A stretch of DNA of 64,000 nucleotides from Nocardia sputorum (GCF_027924405.1 NZ_AP026978.1:62001-126000), one strand, 5' to 3'; positions 18,102-27,330 are shown, counted from the first letter of the stretch. Notes: generated by a model not told the origin, from the letters alone. Made by a program: numbers and translations.

Positions 18102-19541
18102 ATGTCTGACGAGGCCGCAATCATGGCGGACAGCTCGAAAATCAATGAACCCATGCTCTCCCGGCCGTTCGGGACCGCTACCGAAACGCGGCCGGACAGT
18201 GCCCGGGACACCGAGGACGGTCTGGAACGCGGCCCGGCCGCGACGATCGCGGCGTGTGTACGCGACGGCCTGTTGCACCCCGGCCAAGTGGCGGCGGATG
18301 CCGGGACGCGGATCGCCGCGGCGGACCGGAACTGCCCGGCGTTCAGCGTGCTTCGCGCCGAACAGGCGATGGCCGAGTCGGCGAGCCTGACCGAACGCGA
18401 CGACCTCGACGTGCTGCCCATGGCCGGTGTCCCGGTCGCGGTCGAACACGGCGTGCCCATCGCTGGCGAGCCGGTGCCGTGGGGGCCTGCGGCCGCCGCG
18501 GATCATCCGGTGGTGGCGCGGCTGCGCGCCGCCGGCGCGGTCGTCATGGGGCTGGTCGCGGCGCCCGAGCTGAGCCGATGGGCGACGAGCGAAGGCTCGG
18601 AGCGTGTCATCCGCAATCCCTGGAACCAAGGGCGCAACGCCGGTGGCGCGGCAGGCGCGGCCATCGCGGCCGGGCTGATCCCGGTGGCGCACGGCTGCGA
18701 TGGCTTGGGTGCGGTGCGGGTGGCCGCCGCGTGCTGCGGCGTCTTCGGGATCAAGCCGGGGCAGCACATGGTGCCCGGCGCCGGCGCCTGGTCGGGCCTG
18801 GTCGAGAGCGGTGTTCTGGCAAGCAGTGTGGACGACGCGGCACTGGCGCTGTCGGTGCTGGCGGCGCGGCCGGACCTGGCCGAGGTGGATCCGCCCGGCC
18901 GACTACGCATCGCCCTGGCCGTGGACCCACCGTCTCGCTTGCTGCGCGTCGACCGGCATTGGACGGCCGCGGCCCGCAGAGCGGCCGCGGTGGCCGCGGC
19001 GGCGGGCCATGTGGTCGAACCGACCGTCCTACCGTACGGAAACGCACTGCTCGCGACATCCCTACGCTGGCTGGCCCTCGGTGCGCGCGATGCCCCCGAG
19101 CTACCCGAGCCCGACCAGCTATCCCGAAGAGCCCGCCGTCGACTGGCCCTCGGCCGCACGGTGCATCGGCTACGGCTCGCGCGCCCAGCCCAGATCGACC
19201 GGGTCGAGGCGCGACTACTGGAATTCTTCGAGCGTTACGACGTGGTGATCACTCCCACGCTCGCCGCCCCGCCACCCCCGGCGCGGGCCTGGCACTTCCG
19301 CAATCGGCCGGCCACCCTGCTCGCCGGCGCGCGATTCGCCCCCTTCACTCCGCTGTGGAATCTGGTCGGCTGGCCCGCCGCGTCCATCCCGATGGGCATG
19401 CATCCCGGATCGGAGACGCCGGTGGCCGCCCAGCTCGCCGGGCCGCCCGGCAGCGAGTCCACCCTGCTACGGCTGTCCGCGCAATTGGAGACCCGCTACC
19501 CCTGGCAGCGCACCGCACCCGAAGGCCGATTCATACGCTGA
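18102..19541 (+). CDS. Amidase-signature family protein lacking the catalytic triad (pseudo-amidase)
   Basis: 479 residues that align along the amidase-signature core (NPWNQGRNAGG ... HGCDGLGAVRVAA ... VFGIKPG). The three catalytic residues are all replaced: the Lys of the VAVK motif is E115, the cis-Ser of GGSSGG is A184 (GGAAGA) and the nucleophile Ser of GGS is A204 (GLGAVR). It should therefore not hydrolyse amides by the usual mechanism. No signal peptide. Divergent from the kinase operon across 178 bp, which should hold both promoters; that arrangement suggests shared regulation. The last 11 bases overlap the convergent LysR gene. The ATG at 18102 follows a G-rich stretch; ATG 18123 is an alternative. 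Confidence 0.87.
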   Translation: MSDEAAIMADSSKINEPMLSRPFGTATETRPDSARDTEDGLERGPAATIAACVRDGLLHPGQVAADAGTRIAAADRNCPAFSVLRAEQAMAESASLTERDDLDVLPMAGVPVAVEHGVPIAGEPVPWGPAAAADHPVVARLRAAGAVVMGLVAAPELSRWATSEGSERVIRNPWNQGRNAGGAAGAAIAAGLIPVAHGCDGLGAVRVAAACCGVFGIKPGQHMVPGAGAWSGLVESGVLASSVDDAALALSVLAARPDLAEVDPPGRLRIALAVDPPSRLLRVDRHWTAAARRAAAVAAAAGHVVEPTVLPYGNALLATSLRWLALGARDAPELPEPDQLSRRARRRLALGRTVHRLRLARPAQIDRVEARLLEFFERYDVVITPTLAAPPPPARAWHFRNRPATLLAGARFAPFTPLWNLVGWPAASIPMGMHPGSETPVAAQLAGPPGSESTLLRLSAQLETRYPWQRTAPEGRFIR

Positions 19542-20418
19542 CCGGCGACTGCTGCGCCGCGAAGCCGCCTTCGACGGCACGACCGGCGAACTCGAGGATG
19601 GTCGGCCGGTTGTCGTCGGCTCGCCAGGCCACGGCGAGCTCGCACGGCGCGAGCCCCGACACGGGCCGCGCGGTCAGCCCCGGCCAGCGGTACATCGGCA
19701 CGTTGTTCTCGGCGAGCAGGCACACGCCCAGACCGAGGCTCACGGCTTCCAGCTTGTCCTCGGCGGTCGCGGCCTCGGCGCCGATCTTCGGGGGCCGCCC
19801 GCCGCGTCCGTCGTTGCCGAGCCAGAAGTCGCGTACCGCACCGGCTTCGGTGGGCAGCGCGACGAACGGCTCGTCGAGCAGATCGGCGAACTCGATGGTC
19901 TCCGAGACGGCGAGCGGATGGTTCTCCGGGAGCAGCACCCAGCGCGGCTCGGTGCGCAGCACCTGCCACCGGTAACGGCTCTGGTCCGGCAGCGGGAGCC
20001 AGACCAGCGCGAGGTCGGCCTGCCTGCCCGCGAGCCCGCTGGAGGGATCCGTCCACGAGGCGGCGTGCAGCGCGAGGCGATGGCCGCTGGCGCTCTCCAG
20101 ATCGCTGAGCAGCCCGCGCCCGAGCGCTGACTGGATGCCGACGCGCAGCACCTCGCCCGCTTCCTGCAGCGAGACGTTGGTGACCTCCCACAGCTCCAGG
20201 ATCTTGCGAGCGCCTTCGAGCAGTTCCTTGCCCGCGACGGTCAGCGCGACGCTGCGCTGGTTGCGGTCGAACAGGACCACGTCGAGCTGACGTTCCAGCT
20301 GACGGATCTGACGCGACAGGGTGGGTTGAGCGATGTGCAGCCGCTGAGCGGCGTTGGTGAAGTGCAGTTCCTCAGCGACGGCGACGAAATACCGCAGGTC
20401 GCGCAAGTGCGGGTCCAT
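19531..20418 (-). CDS. LysR-family transcriptional regulator
   Basis: 295 residues. N-terminal winged helix-turn-helix (LRYFVAVAEELHFTNAAQRL, then QPTLSRQIRQLERQL) and a C-terminal periplasmic-binding-like effector domain (RVGIQSALGRGLL, SLGLGVCLLAEN). Likely senses a small molecule. It is not divergent from an enzyme gene, the usual arrangement for LysR, so the target is unclear; the convergent pseudo-amidase gene overlaps it by 11 bases. Confidence 0.92.
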   Translation of the reverse strand: MDPHLRDLRYFVAVAEELHFTNAAQRLHIAQPTLSRQIRQLERQLDVVLFDRNQRSVALTVAGKELLEGARKILELWEVTNVSLQEAGEVLRVGIQSALGRGLLSDLESASGHRLALHAASWTDPSSGLAGRQADLALVWLPLPDQSRYRWQVLRTEPRWVLLPENHPLAVSETIEFADLLDEPFVALPTEAGAVRDFWLGNDGRGGRPPKIGAEAATAEDKLEAVSLGLGVCLLAENNVPMYRWPGLTARPVSGLAPCELAVAWRADDNRPTILEFAGRAVEGGFAAQQSPVSV

Positions 20419-20791
20419 AGCCCCTTGCTATCAGAATCAGTCCGGAATTTCCAGCCTTATCAGGCCGAAAAGTTCGGATACGGGTGCCGAAACAGTCGGC
20501 AGGTTTGTTAGGGACAGCATATTGCTTGTGATGATGCTCCGCATCAAGCGGTGGGCGAATTTTCGGCATGCGGCCAGCGCCAAGCGTGCGGCTGCTTGAC
20601 TTGGGCACTTGACCAGCATGGATGACGCGGTTCGGGTGGTGGCGTCGGCGGAATACGGCCGCCCGGGCGCCGGTGGGATACGGCTGAGAATTTGCCGCTG
20701 ACCGGCTATCCGATGTAAGCGAGAGCTCGCGTGATTTTCCTCACAAATCTGGTCGGGTGCGGCGCTCGTAACGTCTCCCCGGACACGACAA
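20419..20791. other. Intergenic region, no gene seen
   Basis: About 370 bases upstream of the LysR gene and downstream of the SDR gene. Somewhat less GC-rich than its surroundings, especially 20430-20560, where the LysR promoter is expected. No convincing open frame, RNA fold or repeat. Confidence 0.5.
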
Positions 20792-20827
20792 GGCGCCGCG
20801 GCCGAGACGACTCCCGGCCGCGGCGCC
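20792..20827 (-). terminator. Strong GC-rich terminator hairpin
   Basis: GGCGCCGCGGCCG at 20792-20804 is perfectly complementary to CGGCCGCGGCGCC at 20815-20827, giving a 13-bp stem with a 10-base loop. No T-run, as is common in high-GC actinobacteria. It lies 18 bp past the end of the SDR gene. Confidence 0.75.
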
Positions 20828-20844
20828 CCAGCGGTACCCCTCGC

Positions 20845-21678
20845 TCACGCCCCGCGGGCGCGCTCCTCGTAGGCCTTGCGCTTGTCGGCGTCGACGTCGT
20901 CGAGGAAGGCGCGCCCGGAGCCGAGCGCCCGCCCGATGCCGTCCCCGACCGCTTCCGGCAGCATGCCGACGAACTGGGAGATGAACCCGGCCACCGCGGT
21001 CACCCTGACCTTCGACTTCGGCGCGACGATCAGCTTCGCGACAGCGTCGGCGATCTCCTCCGGCTCGGCGGCGCGCAGCAGCTTCGGCGCGGTGACGCCG
21101 GAGCCCAGCTCGGTGTTGGTCAGCGTGGGCAGCACCGAGGAGAAGCGCAGGCCGGTGCCGCGATACTCCTCGCGCAGCGTGTCGGTGAATCCGAGCACCG
21201 CGTGCTTGCTGGCGTTGTAGGTGGCCAGGCCCGGGATGTGGGTCTCGCCGGCCAGCGAGGCGATGTTGATGATGTGCCCGCTGCCGCGCGGCAGCATCCG
21301 GCGCAGCGCCAGTTTGGAGCCCAGGATCACGCCGTAGACGTTGATGTCCAGGATGCGGCGGGTCAACGGGTCCGGCTCGTCGACCAGCCTGCCGGTCGGC
21401 ATGATGCCCGCGTTGTTGATCAGCACGTCGATCGGGCCGAGGGCGCGCTCCACCTCGTCGAGAAAGCCGTCGAACGAGTCGTGATCGGTCACATCGAGCT
21501 TGCCGTACAGCTCGAAGCCGCGCGCCGTGCCCGACTCTTTGACGGTGGTCTCGTCGATGTCGCCGATCGCGATCTGCGCGCCGAGGGCCTGCAGCGCGGT
21601 CGCGGTGGCCAGCCCGATGCCGCGGGCGCCACCGGTGATGACGACCACCTTGCCGCGGATCTGCTTCGCGTCGGTCAC
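20845..21678 (-). CDS. Short-chain dehydrogenase/reductase
   Basis: 277 residues of a classical SDR: TGGARGIG (cofactor loop), NNAGIMP, the catalytic Ser in IINIASLAG and YNASK with Tyr and Lys. It oxidises or reduces an alcohol/carbonyl with NAD(P). The C-terminal extension (VGMLPEAVGDGIGRALGSG) hints at membrane or lipid association. GTG start at 21678 overlaps the stop of the aldehyde dehydrogenase gene (GTGA), so the two form an operon and may act in sequence, alcohol to aldehyde to acid. Confidence 0.9.
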   Translation of the reverse strand: MTDAKQIRGKVVVITGGARGIGLATATALQALGAQIAIGDIDETTVKESGTARGFELYGKLDVTDHDSFDGFLDEVERALGPIDVLINNAGIMPTGRLVDEPDPLTRRILDINVYGVILGSKLALRRMLPRGSGHIINIASLAGETHIPGLATYNASKHAVLGFTDTLREEYRGTGLRFSSVLPTLTNTELGSGVTAPKLLRAAEPEEIADAVAKLIVAPKSKVRVTAVAGFISQFVGMLPEAVGDGIGRALGSGRAFLDDVDADKRKAYEERARGA

Positions 21679-23279
21679 TTGGCGTCTCCCTTCAGTTTCA
21701 GCAGGGCGGGCAGATCGAGGCGGCGCAGACCGCGGGCGCCCGCCGCGCGCATCGCGCCGAGTGCGAACAGCAGCTTCGGCATCGAGTACGGGTACCAGAA
21801 CAGTTCCTTCTGCTGGGTCGGCAGGATCGGCGTGGTGATCGCCTGCTGACGGCAGTACTTGCGCACGCCGTTCGCCCCGCCCCAGCGCGCGCCGACGCCG
21901 GACAGGCCCCAGCCGCCCATCGGCAACGCGTAACTGAACAGGTTGGCGAAGACGTCGTTGATGTTGACCGCACCCGCGTTCAGCTGCCGGGCGATCCGCT
22001 CGCCGCGCTCCTTGTCGCCGGTCCACACCGAGGCGGACAGTCCGTAGACGGAGTCGTTGGCCAGCCGGATCGCTTCGGACTCGTCGGCCACCTTCATCAC
22101 CGGCAGCGTCGGGCCGAAGGTCTCCTCGGTCACGCAGGACATGGTGTGGTCGACGTCCACCAGCACGGTCGGCTCGAAGGCGGTGCCGAATCCGGCCCGC
22201 TTGCCGCCGGTGAGCACCTTGGCGCCCGCCGCGACCGCCTCCTCGACGTGACGTTGCACGATGGCCACCTGGTTCTCGTTGGCCAATGCGCCCACGTCGT
22301 ATTTCGACTCGCGCCCGTCGAGGCCCTGGCGCAGCGCCTTGACATTGGCGGTGAGCTTGGCGACGAACTCGTCGTACACGGCCGCTTCGACGTACACCCG
22401 CTCCACCGAGATGCAGACCTGGCCGGAGTTGAACATGCCGCCGAAGGCGATGCCGTGCGCGGCGCGGTCGAGGTCGGCGTCGGCCAGGACGATGGCCGGG
22501 TCCTTGCCGCCGAGTTCCAGGCTGTAGGGCACCATCCGCTGCACGCAGGCGGCGGCGATCTTGCGGCCGGTCGCGGTGGAGCCGGTGAACTGGATGTAGT
22601 CGGCGTTGTCCACCACAGCCGCTCCCGTCGCGCCCGCGCCGGTGACCACCGCGAAGACCGGTGGAGCGCCGATCTCGGCCCAGCCCTTCGCCAATTCGAG
22701 CGCCGACAGCGGGGTCACCTCGGAGGGCTTGAGCAGCACGGCCGCTCCGGCGGCCAGCGCGGGAAACACGTCCATCACCGGCATGGCCAGCGGGAAATTC
22801 CACGGCGTGATGACGCCGACCACCGGATAGGGCCGGTATACCGTGGTCAGCCGTTTGACCCGGGCCAGCGGGCTGTGCGGCGACGGGTGGTCGTCGGCGA
22901 GGAACTTGGCCGCGCGGCGTGCGTAGTAGCCGATCAGGTCGGTCGCGAAACCGGGGTCGATCAGGGCGTCCACCCGGGGCTTGGCGGTCTCCGACTGCAG
23001 CACGGTGGCCAGGCGGTCGGTGTTGTCGATCAACCAGTCCTGGAACTTCAGCAGCCAGACTTTGCGTCCTTCGGGGCCGAGCGCCTCCCACTCCGGCTGG
23101 TACAGCCGCAGTTCGCGGACCTTGGCCGCGACCGCGTCCGCGGTCTCGTCCGGCACCGTGCCGACGACCTCGCCCGTGCCGGGATTGCGCACCTCGATGA
23201 CGGCGGGGCCGTTCTTCTTCGCGGTCGTTTCGCGTGCCTGCGCCTTTTCGGCCGCGGGCGCTGGTTCGGTGTTGGTCAC
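21675..23279 (-). CDS. Aldehyde dehydrogenase (succinate-semialdehyde-dehydrogenase-like)
   Basis: 534 residues of the ALDH superfamily. ITPWNFPLAMP and FTGSTATGRKIA bind NAD(P); the general base Glu is in SLELGGKDPA and the nucleophilic Cys in NSGQVCISVERVYV. Oxidises an aldehyde to an acid. The C-terminus has an unusual extra tail of about 60 residues (KELFWYPYSMPK, then Leu/Arg-rich), possibly membrane-associating. Divergent from a PucR regulator with an inverted repeat between them, which suggests that regulator controls it. Confidence 0.9.
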   Translation of the reverse strand: MTNTEPAPAAEKAQARETTAKKNGPAVIEVRNPGTGEVVGTVPDETADAVAAKVRELRLYQPEWEALGPEGRKVWLLKFQDWLIDNTDRLATVLQSETAKPRVDALIDPGFATDLIGYYARRAAKFLADDHPSPHSPLARVKRLTTVYRPYPVVGVITPWNFPLAMPVMDVFPALAAGAAVLLKPSEVTPLSALELAKGWAEIGAPPVFAVVTGAGATGAAVVDNADYIQFTGSTATGRKIAAACVQRMVPYSLELGGKDPAIVLADADLDRAAHGIAFGGMFNSGQVCISVERVYVEAAVYDEFVAKLTANVKALRQGLDGRESKYDVGALANENQVAIVQRHVEEAVAAGAKVLTGGKRAGFGTAFEPTVLVDVDHTMSCVTEETFGPTLPVMKVADESEAIRLANDSVYGLSASVWTGDKERGERIARQLNAGAVNINDVFANLFSYALPMGGWGLSGVGARWGGANGVRKYCRQQAITTPILPTQQKELFWYPYSMPKLLFALGAMRAAGARGLRRLDLPALLKLKGDAK

Positions 23280-23391
23280 TGCTGTTCTCCCACTGACGTC
23301 GTGATGAACCGCGGTCTGCTGACTGCTGTGAGGCAGGCCACTGAACTATGATCGTGACACAATCCGGACAGAGTTTCTTGGCCCAAGTTGT

Positions 23392-23420
23392 CAAGGAAAA
23401 CAGGCGATTTTGTTTCCTTG
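23392..23420. promoter_or_regulatory. Inverted repeat, candidate operator between ALDH and PucR genes
   Basis: CAAGGAAA at 23392-23399 and TTTCCTTG at 23413-23420 are perfectly inverted with a 13-base spacer. It lies 33 bp upstream of the PucR start and 113 bp upstream of the ALDH start. A dimeric regulator could bind it, PucR itself being the obvious candidate. Confidence 0.45.
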
Positions 23421-23452
23421 AACCAAAGGACGCCGAGCCGAAGGAGAGGGCG

Positions 23453-24766
23453 ATGACGGTTGGGCCTTCGCCGGGCGCCGCGGCCCGGCCGAGCCCGGCG
23501 CCGGACGAGGTGCGCGACTGGCTCGCCGAGTACGTCTACGAGACCACCCGCGCCGAGGCGCTGGAGCGGATCGTCACCCGGCTCGACGACGTGATCATCG
23601 CGCGCATCCCCGAACTCGCCGATCGCGATATGCGCCGCGATCTCGCGGCCAGCACCAGGGCGCACGCCAGGATCGTGCTCAGCCGCCTGGCCAGCGACGC
23701 CTTCGAGTTCTCGCTGCCGGAGGAAGCGCACGCGTTCGCGCGCAGCGTGGCCCGGCGCGGCTTCGAGCTGCGGTTGTTGCTGCGGGTCTACCACGTGGGC
23801 ATGGAGGCGGTGCTCGACTACATGACCGAAGTCGTCGAGCAGCGCCGGACCACGCCGGAACTCGAGCGCGTCGTCCTGCTGCGGCTGTTCGAGCGGGCCA
23901 CCAAGTGGATCAGCACCTCGGTCGAACTGCTCACCGACACCTACATGGAGGAGCGCGAACAGGTGCTGCGCGCCGCGCTCAACCGGCGCGCCGAGACCGT
24001 CCGCGCCTTGCTGGACGGCGACGACGTGGACATCGAGCAGGCGTCGCTGCGGCTCGGCTACCGGCTCGCCCAGCAGCACCTCGCCTTCGTGCTGTGGACC
24101 GACGAGCCGACCGGCGAGCCCGCGGGCGCGGACGCGGAGGCGACCGGCTTGCTGGACCGGGTCGCGGCGCGGCTGGCCGCGGCACTCGGCAGCGCGCGGG
24201 TGCTCACCGTCCCGTCCGGCGCCAGCGCCATGTGGGCGTGGGCCGGCTCGGACGACGGGGAACACGGCGCCGAACTGGCGGCGCCGGGCGAAGTGGAGCG
24301 GCTGGCCGCGGCGCAGGTGGAGGCGCCGGTGCGGGTGGCGTTCGGCGTGCCCGCCGGGGGGATCGCGGGCTTCCGCCGCAGTCACCGCGAGGCGGTCGCC
24401 GCGCGGCAGGTCGCCGAGCGCGCGCCCGCGGGCGGCCCACGGGTCACCGGGTATCGAGCGGTGGAGATCGCCTATCTGGCCGGCGCGGACGAAGCGGCCA
24501 TGCGCGGGTTGGTGGAGCGGGAACTGGGCGCGCTGGCGGCCAGGGACGCGAACGCCGCGCGCCTGCGCGAGACGCTGCACGCCTATCTGCGCAGTCAGCG
24601 CAGCCCGGAGGCCACGGCGAAAGTGCTCGGGGTACACAAGAACACGGTCCGCTACCGCGTGCAGCGGATCGAACAACTACTGGGATATCCGATCGAAGAG
24701 CGCGGCTTGCCGCTGGAGATCGCGCTGGTGTGCGTCGCCGTCTACGGCGCCGACGCCCTGCCCTGA
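23453..24766 (+). CDS. PucR/CdaR-family transcriptional regulator
   Basis: 437 residues. N-terminal helical sensor region, a degenerate GGDEF-like middle domain, and the C-terminal PucR helix-turn-helix LHAYLRSQRSPEATAKVLGV followed by HKNTVRYRVQRIEQLLG. ATG 23453 directly follows AAGGAGAG and is preferred over the upstream in-frame ATG at 23348. Divergent from the ALDH-SDR operon; likely its activator. Confidence 0.9.
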   Translation: MTVGPSPGAAARPSPAPDEVRDWLAEYVYETTRAEALERIVTRLDDVIIARIPELADRDMRRDLAASTRAHARIVLSRLASDAFEFSLPEEAHAFARSVARRGFELRLLLRVYHVGMEAVLDYMTEVVEQRRTTPELERVVLLRLFERATKWISTSVELLTDTYMEEREQVLRAALNRRAETVRALLDGDDVDIEQASLRLGYRLAQQHLAFVLWTDEPTGEPAGADAEATGLLDRVAARLAAALGSARVLTVPSGASAMWAWAGSDDGEHGAELAAPGEVERLAAAQVEAPVRVAFGVPAGGIAGFRRSHREAVAARQVAERAPAGGPRVTGYRAVEIAYLAGADEAAMRGLVERELGALAARDANAARLRETLHAYLRSQRSPEATAKVLGVHKNTVRYRVQRIEQLLGYPIEERGLPLEIALVCVAVYGADALP

Positions 24767-24781
24767 ACCCCGCGGCCCGGG

Positions 24782-25048
24782 TTACTCGCCCGCCATGGCC
24801 TCGCGCGCGGCGATCCGGCGCAGCGGTGGCTCGGTGGTCGGCGCCACTCTGCGATCGGGTAACTCGGCGAGCAAGGTGGTGGTCGCCTCTGCGATGGCCG
24901 CGACGGCCTTGTCGACGGCCGATTTGGTGGTCGAGCTCAGGCCGGACACGCCACCGACCTTGCGCACGTACTGCAGTGCGGCGGCATAGATCTCCTGCTC
25001 GGTTGCGGCAGGTTCCAGACCACGCAGGACGGTGATGTTTCTACACAT
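24782..25048 (-). CDS. DUF2277 family small protein
   Basis: 88 residues. The N-terminus MCRNITVLRGLEPAATEQEI and AALQYVRKVGGV are the signature of DUF2277, a small actinobacterial family of unknown function. The Cys-Arg-Asn start is conserved in the family. Convergent with the PucR gene, 15 bp apart. Confidence 0.85.
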   Translation of the reverse strand: MCRNITVLRGLEPAATEQEIYAAALQYVRKVGGVSGLSSTTKSAVDKAVAAIAEATTTLLAELPDRRVAPTTEPPLRRIAAREAMAGE

Positions 25049-25213
25049 GCGAGAACACTAGCTCCAGATCACGACCTGCGTGCGGGCAAGAAGCAAGCGC
25101 GACCGAAATCGATTCGCCCGGCGGACGCGCCATCGGGCCGCGCGGCGGACCAACATGGGCGGCCATCGGCGAATCCCGCGCGTCCCCAGCGCGGGATGGG
25201 GAACAATCGGGAC

Positions 25214-26047
25214 ATGTCTGCGCGCGGTGTACCCACCTTGACGACCTTTCCGTACGCGGAGCTGGACGAGCGGGAGGAAGACCATTGGTCCGGCGCCGCG
25301 GTATCCGACGACGAACTGCGGGCACTCGCGCTCGGAGCCTTCTACTCGGCGCGCTGGGACGCCTTCCACGACGCGCTGCTGCTCGGTCCGGAACGCGCCC
25401 ATCCGCTCGGCGATCGGCGTGAACTGGCCATCGACACGCTCACCGGCGCGTGGGGCATCACCGACGGCACCGAGGCGCAGGCGTCGATGGAGCAGTTGCT
25501 CGACGGCATGCACGCACCGCTCTACGCCCTGGTGCACCCGCTGGTGACGGCGTCGATCAACGCCAGTGAGCGCGATCGCTTCGGGGAACGGGCCGATCGG
25601 CACCGGGCGTTCCTGCGGCAGGTCGGCGCGTTCCGGGGGATGGACAATCCCGAGGCGCTGGTGCGCGACTACGACATCTGGTCGCAAGCGATCAAGATCG
25701 GGTTCACCGATCATCTGGCCCGTCCGCTGCCCAGCGACATCCACGCCTGGGACCTGGCCAGGGTGGTCGCGGTGGCCAGGATGGCCTACACCGCCGGGTA
25801 CCTCGACGCCGACGTGGCCTGGAGCTATCTGGCGCGCGCCCTGCCGCTGGCGCAGAGCAAGTACCGCAATTGGCGCCAGTTCGGCGACGCCTACCTCACC
25901 GGCTGGACCTACTGGCAGGCCTGCGAGGACCTGGCCGAGTTGAAGAACGGCGGCGTCGACCGCCGCAAGGAGTTGCTGCGGCTGTGGCTGCGCCCGACCA
26001 GCCCGTGGCGGCGGATCGCGCTGAACTCAGCTCCCGTCGGGGAGTGA
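25214..26047 (+). CDS. DUF1266-domain protein
   Basis: 277 residues. TLTGAWGITDGTEAQASME at the front and AWDLARVVAVARMAYTAGY, then YRNWRQFGDAYLTGWTYW match DUF1266 (YbeR/YbeU-like), of unknown function. Soluble, no signal. ATG 25214 taken; an upstream in-frame ATG at 25196 cannot be excluded because neither has a strong ribosome site. Its last 21 bases overlap the convergent next gene. Confidence 0.75.
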   Translation: MSARGVPTLTTFPYAELDEREEDHWSGAAVSDDELRALALGAFYSARWDAFHDALLLGPERAHPLGDRRELAIDTLTGAWGITDGTEAQASMEQLLDGMHAPLYALVHPLVTASINASERDRFGERADRHRAFLRQVGAFRGMDNPEALVRDYDIWSQAIKIGFTDHLARPLPSDIHAWDLARVVAVARMAYTAGYLDADVAWSYLARALPLAQSKYRNWRQFGDAYLTGWTYWQACEDLAELKNGGVDRRKELLRLWLRPTSPWRRIALNSAPVGE

Positions 26048-26971
26048 GCGCAGGATCCCGCGGCCGTAGCGCTGGAACTGCGCGTCGTCGACCATGCCGA
26101 GGGAGTGCCGCTCGACCAGCAGCTCCCACTCCGAATACAACTGGGCCACACCGGGATCGGCGGAGCCTGCGGCGCCGTCGGCGGATTCTCGGCGCACCGC
26201 GAAGTTCAGCGCGCAGGTGACCCGCTCGGTATCGGCGCGGTCGGCGCCGGCGAAATGCAGCGTGCGGCTGCCGTCGTGCACCTCGATGCCGGTCGCGCCG
26301 CGCCCTGGACCGATCTCGCCGCGGCCCGCGGTGGGCGTGTCGGTGACGCGAGCCCACACCACGACCGGAATCGGGAGTTCGTGCGCGTAGCGGCCGTCGC
26401 CGATCGCGATGAACAGCAGCCGCGTCGTCGTCGCGGCGAGCAGGCCGGAGCCGTTGCCCGCGGGCGGCTGCGCGGCCACCACGGCGGTCTCCAGGACGTA
26501 CTCGTCCGGCGTCACGTAACGATGCAGAGCCGCTATCGCCTGCTTCGCCTCGCGGCGCGGCGACATCCGGCGCGTCGCCCGCTCCACGTCCGCGCGAACG
26601 GGCCCGCCACGCCCCCAGGTGGGCGCGGGCGGGCGCAGATCCGGCGCCGCCACGTCGATGCGCTGGGTGGCCATGATGTGCGCGTTGATCCGGTCGACGA
26701 TCTCGGTGGCCGCGGGGACGTCGTGCTCGGCGATGATGACCGGAAGGGGGGTGCGGTCCGCGGGCACGCCGGTGAGCACAGGCGTCGGGTAACGCAGATA
26801 GATCTCGATGACGACCGCGTCGTCCGCGCGCCGGTTCAGCCGGACCTTCAGCAGGTCGGAGACCGGGACATCGAGCACGCGTTCGCCGTCGGAGCCGGGC
26901 CGCAGGACGATCAACCTGCCGCGGCCGTGTCGCAGTATCGCTGTGGGTGTCCGTAACTCGACTATGTCCAT
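26027..26971 (-). CDS. Hypothetical protein with PH-like beta domains and SHOCT-like C-terminus
   Basis: 314 residues, no family named with certainty. Residues 1-100 are beta-rich (TAILRHGRGRLIVLRPG) and 150-270 again (EYVLETAVVAAQ, LLAATTTRLLFIAI, GIEVHDGSRTLHFAG), the pattern of bacterial PH-like domains that handle lipids or proteins. The C-terminus LYSEWELLVERHSLGMVDDAQFQRYG looks like a SHOCT helix. ATG 26971 follows GGGGGT. Divergent from ftsH. Confidence 0.65.
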   Translation of the reverse strand: MDIVELRTPTAILRHGRGRLIVLRPGSDGERVLDVPVSDLLKVRLNRRADDAVVIEIYLRYPTPVLTGVPADRTPLPVIIAEHDVPAATEIVDRINAHIMATQRIDVAAPDLRPPAPTWGRGGPVRADVERATRRMSPRREAKQAIAALHRYVTPDEYVLETAVVAAQPPAGNGSGLLAATTTRLLFIAIGDGRYAHELPIPVVVWARVTDTPTAGRGEIGPGRGATGIEVHDGSRTLHFAGADRADTERVTCALNFAVRRESADGAAGSADPGVAQLYSEWELLVERHSLGMVDDAQFQRYGRGILRSLPDGS

Positions 26972-27330
26972 ACCCCCTGCGCTCGTGTCTGATGCGGCGC
27001 TCCCGGGGCCTTTCGTGGTGTGCGAGCTACCGCTTGCGTTGCCCGTCGCTCGCGCCGCGAGGTTGTGTCGTCGCTCACGATAGGCCGAACATGCCATGAT
27101 TGTTGCCACTTGGAGGAAGCCGGACCGGGGACATCGGGAACCACCGTCGGCCCCCGGCCGTTTACCTCATTAACTGCACCTGCAGCCGAACTGCGCGATG
27201 TATCGAGTAGACCGTACGCGGTAACGTGGCTTGTCCGCATCCGAACCCCCGCGGAACCGGACGCGCCAGACGCATCGCTAGGCAAGAACCGGAGACACCG
27301 GAAAGGACTGGCCGCCCCGGCCGACGCTCT
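26972..27330 (+). other. ftsH upstream region
   Basis: About 360 bases between the divergent PH-like gene and ftsH, so both promoters lie here. A candidate ribosome site AAAGGA at 27302-27307 is about 24 bases before the ftsH ATG, unusually far; the interval holds GGCCGCCCCGGCC, which could fold and shorten the distance. No gene or recognised RNA seen. Confidence 0.4.
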
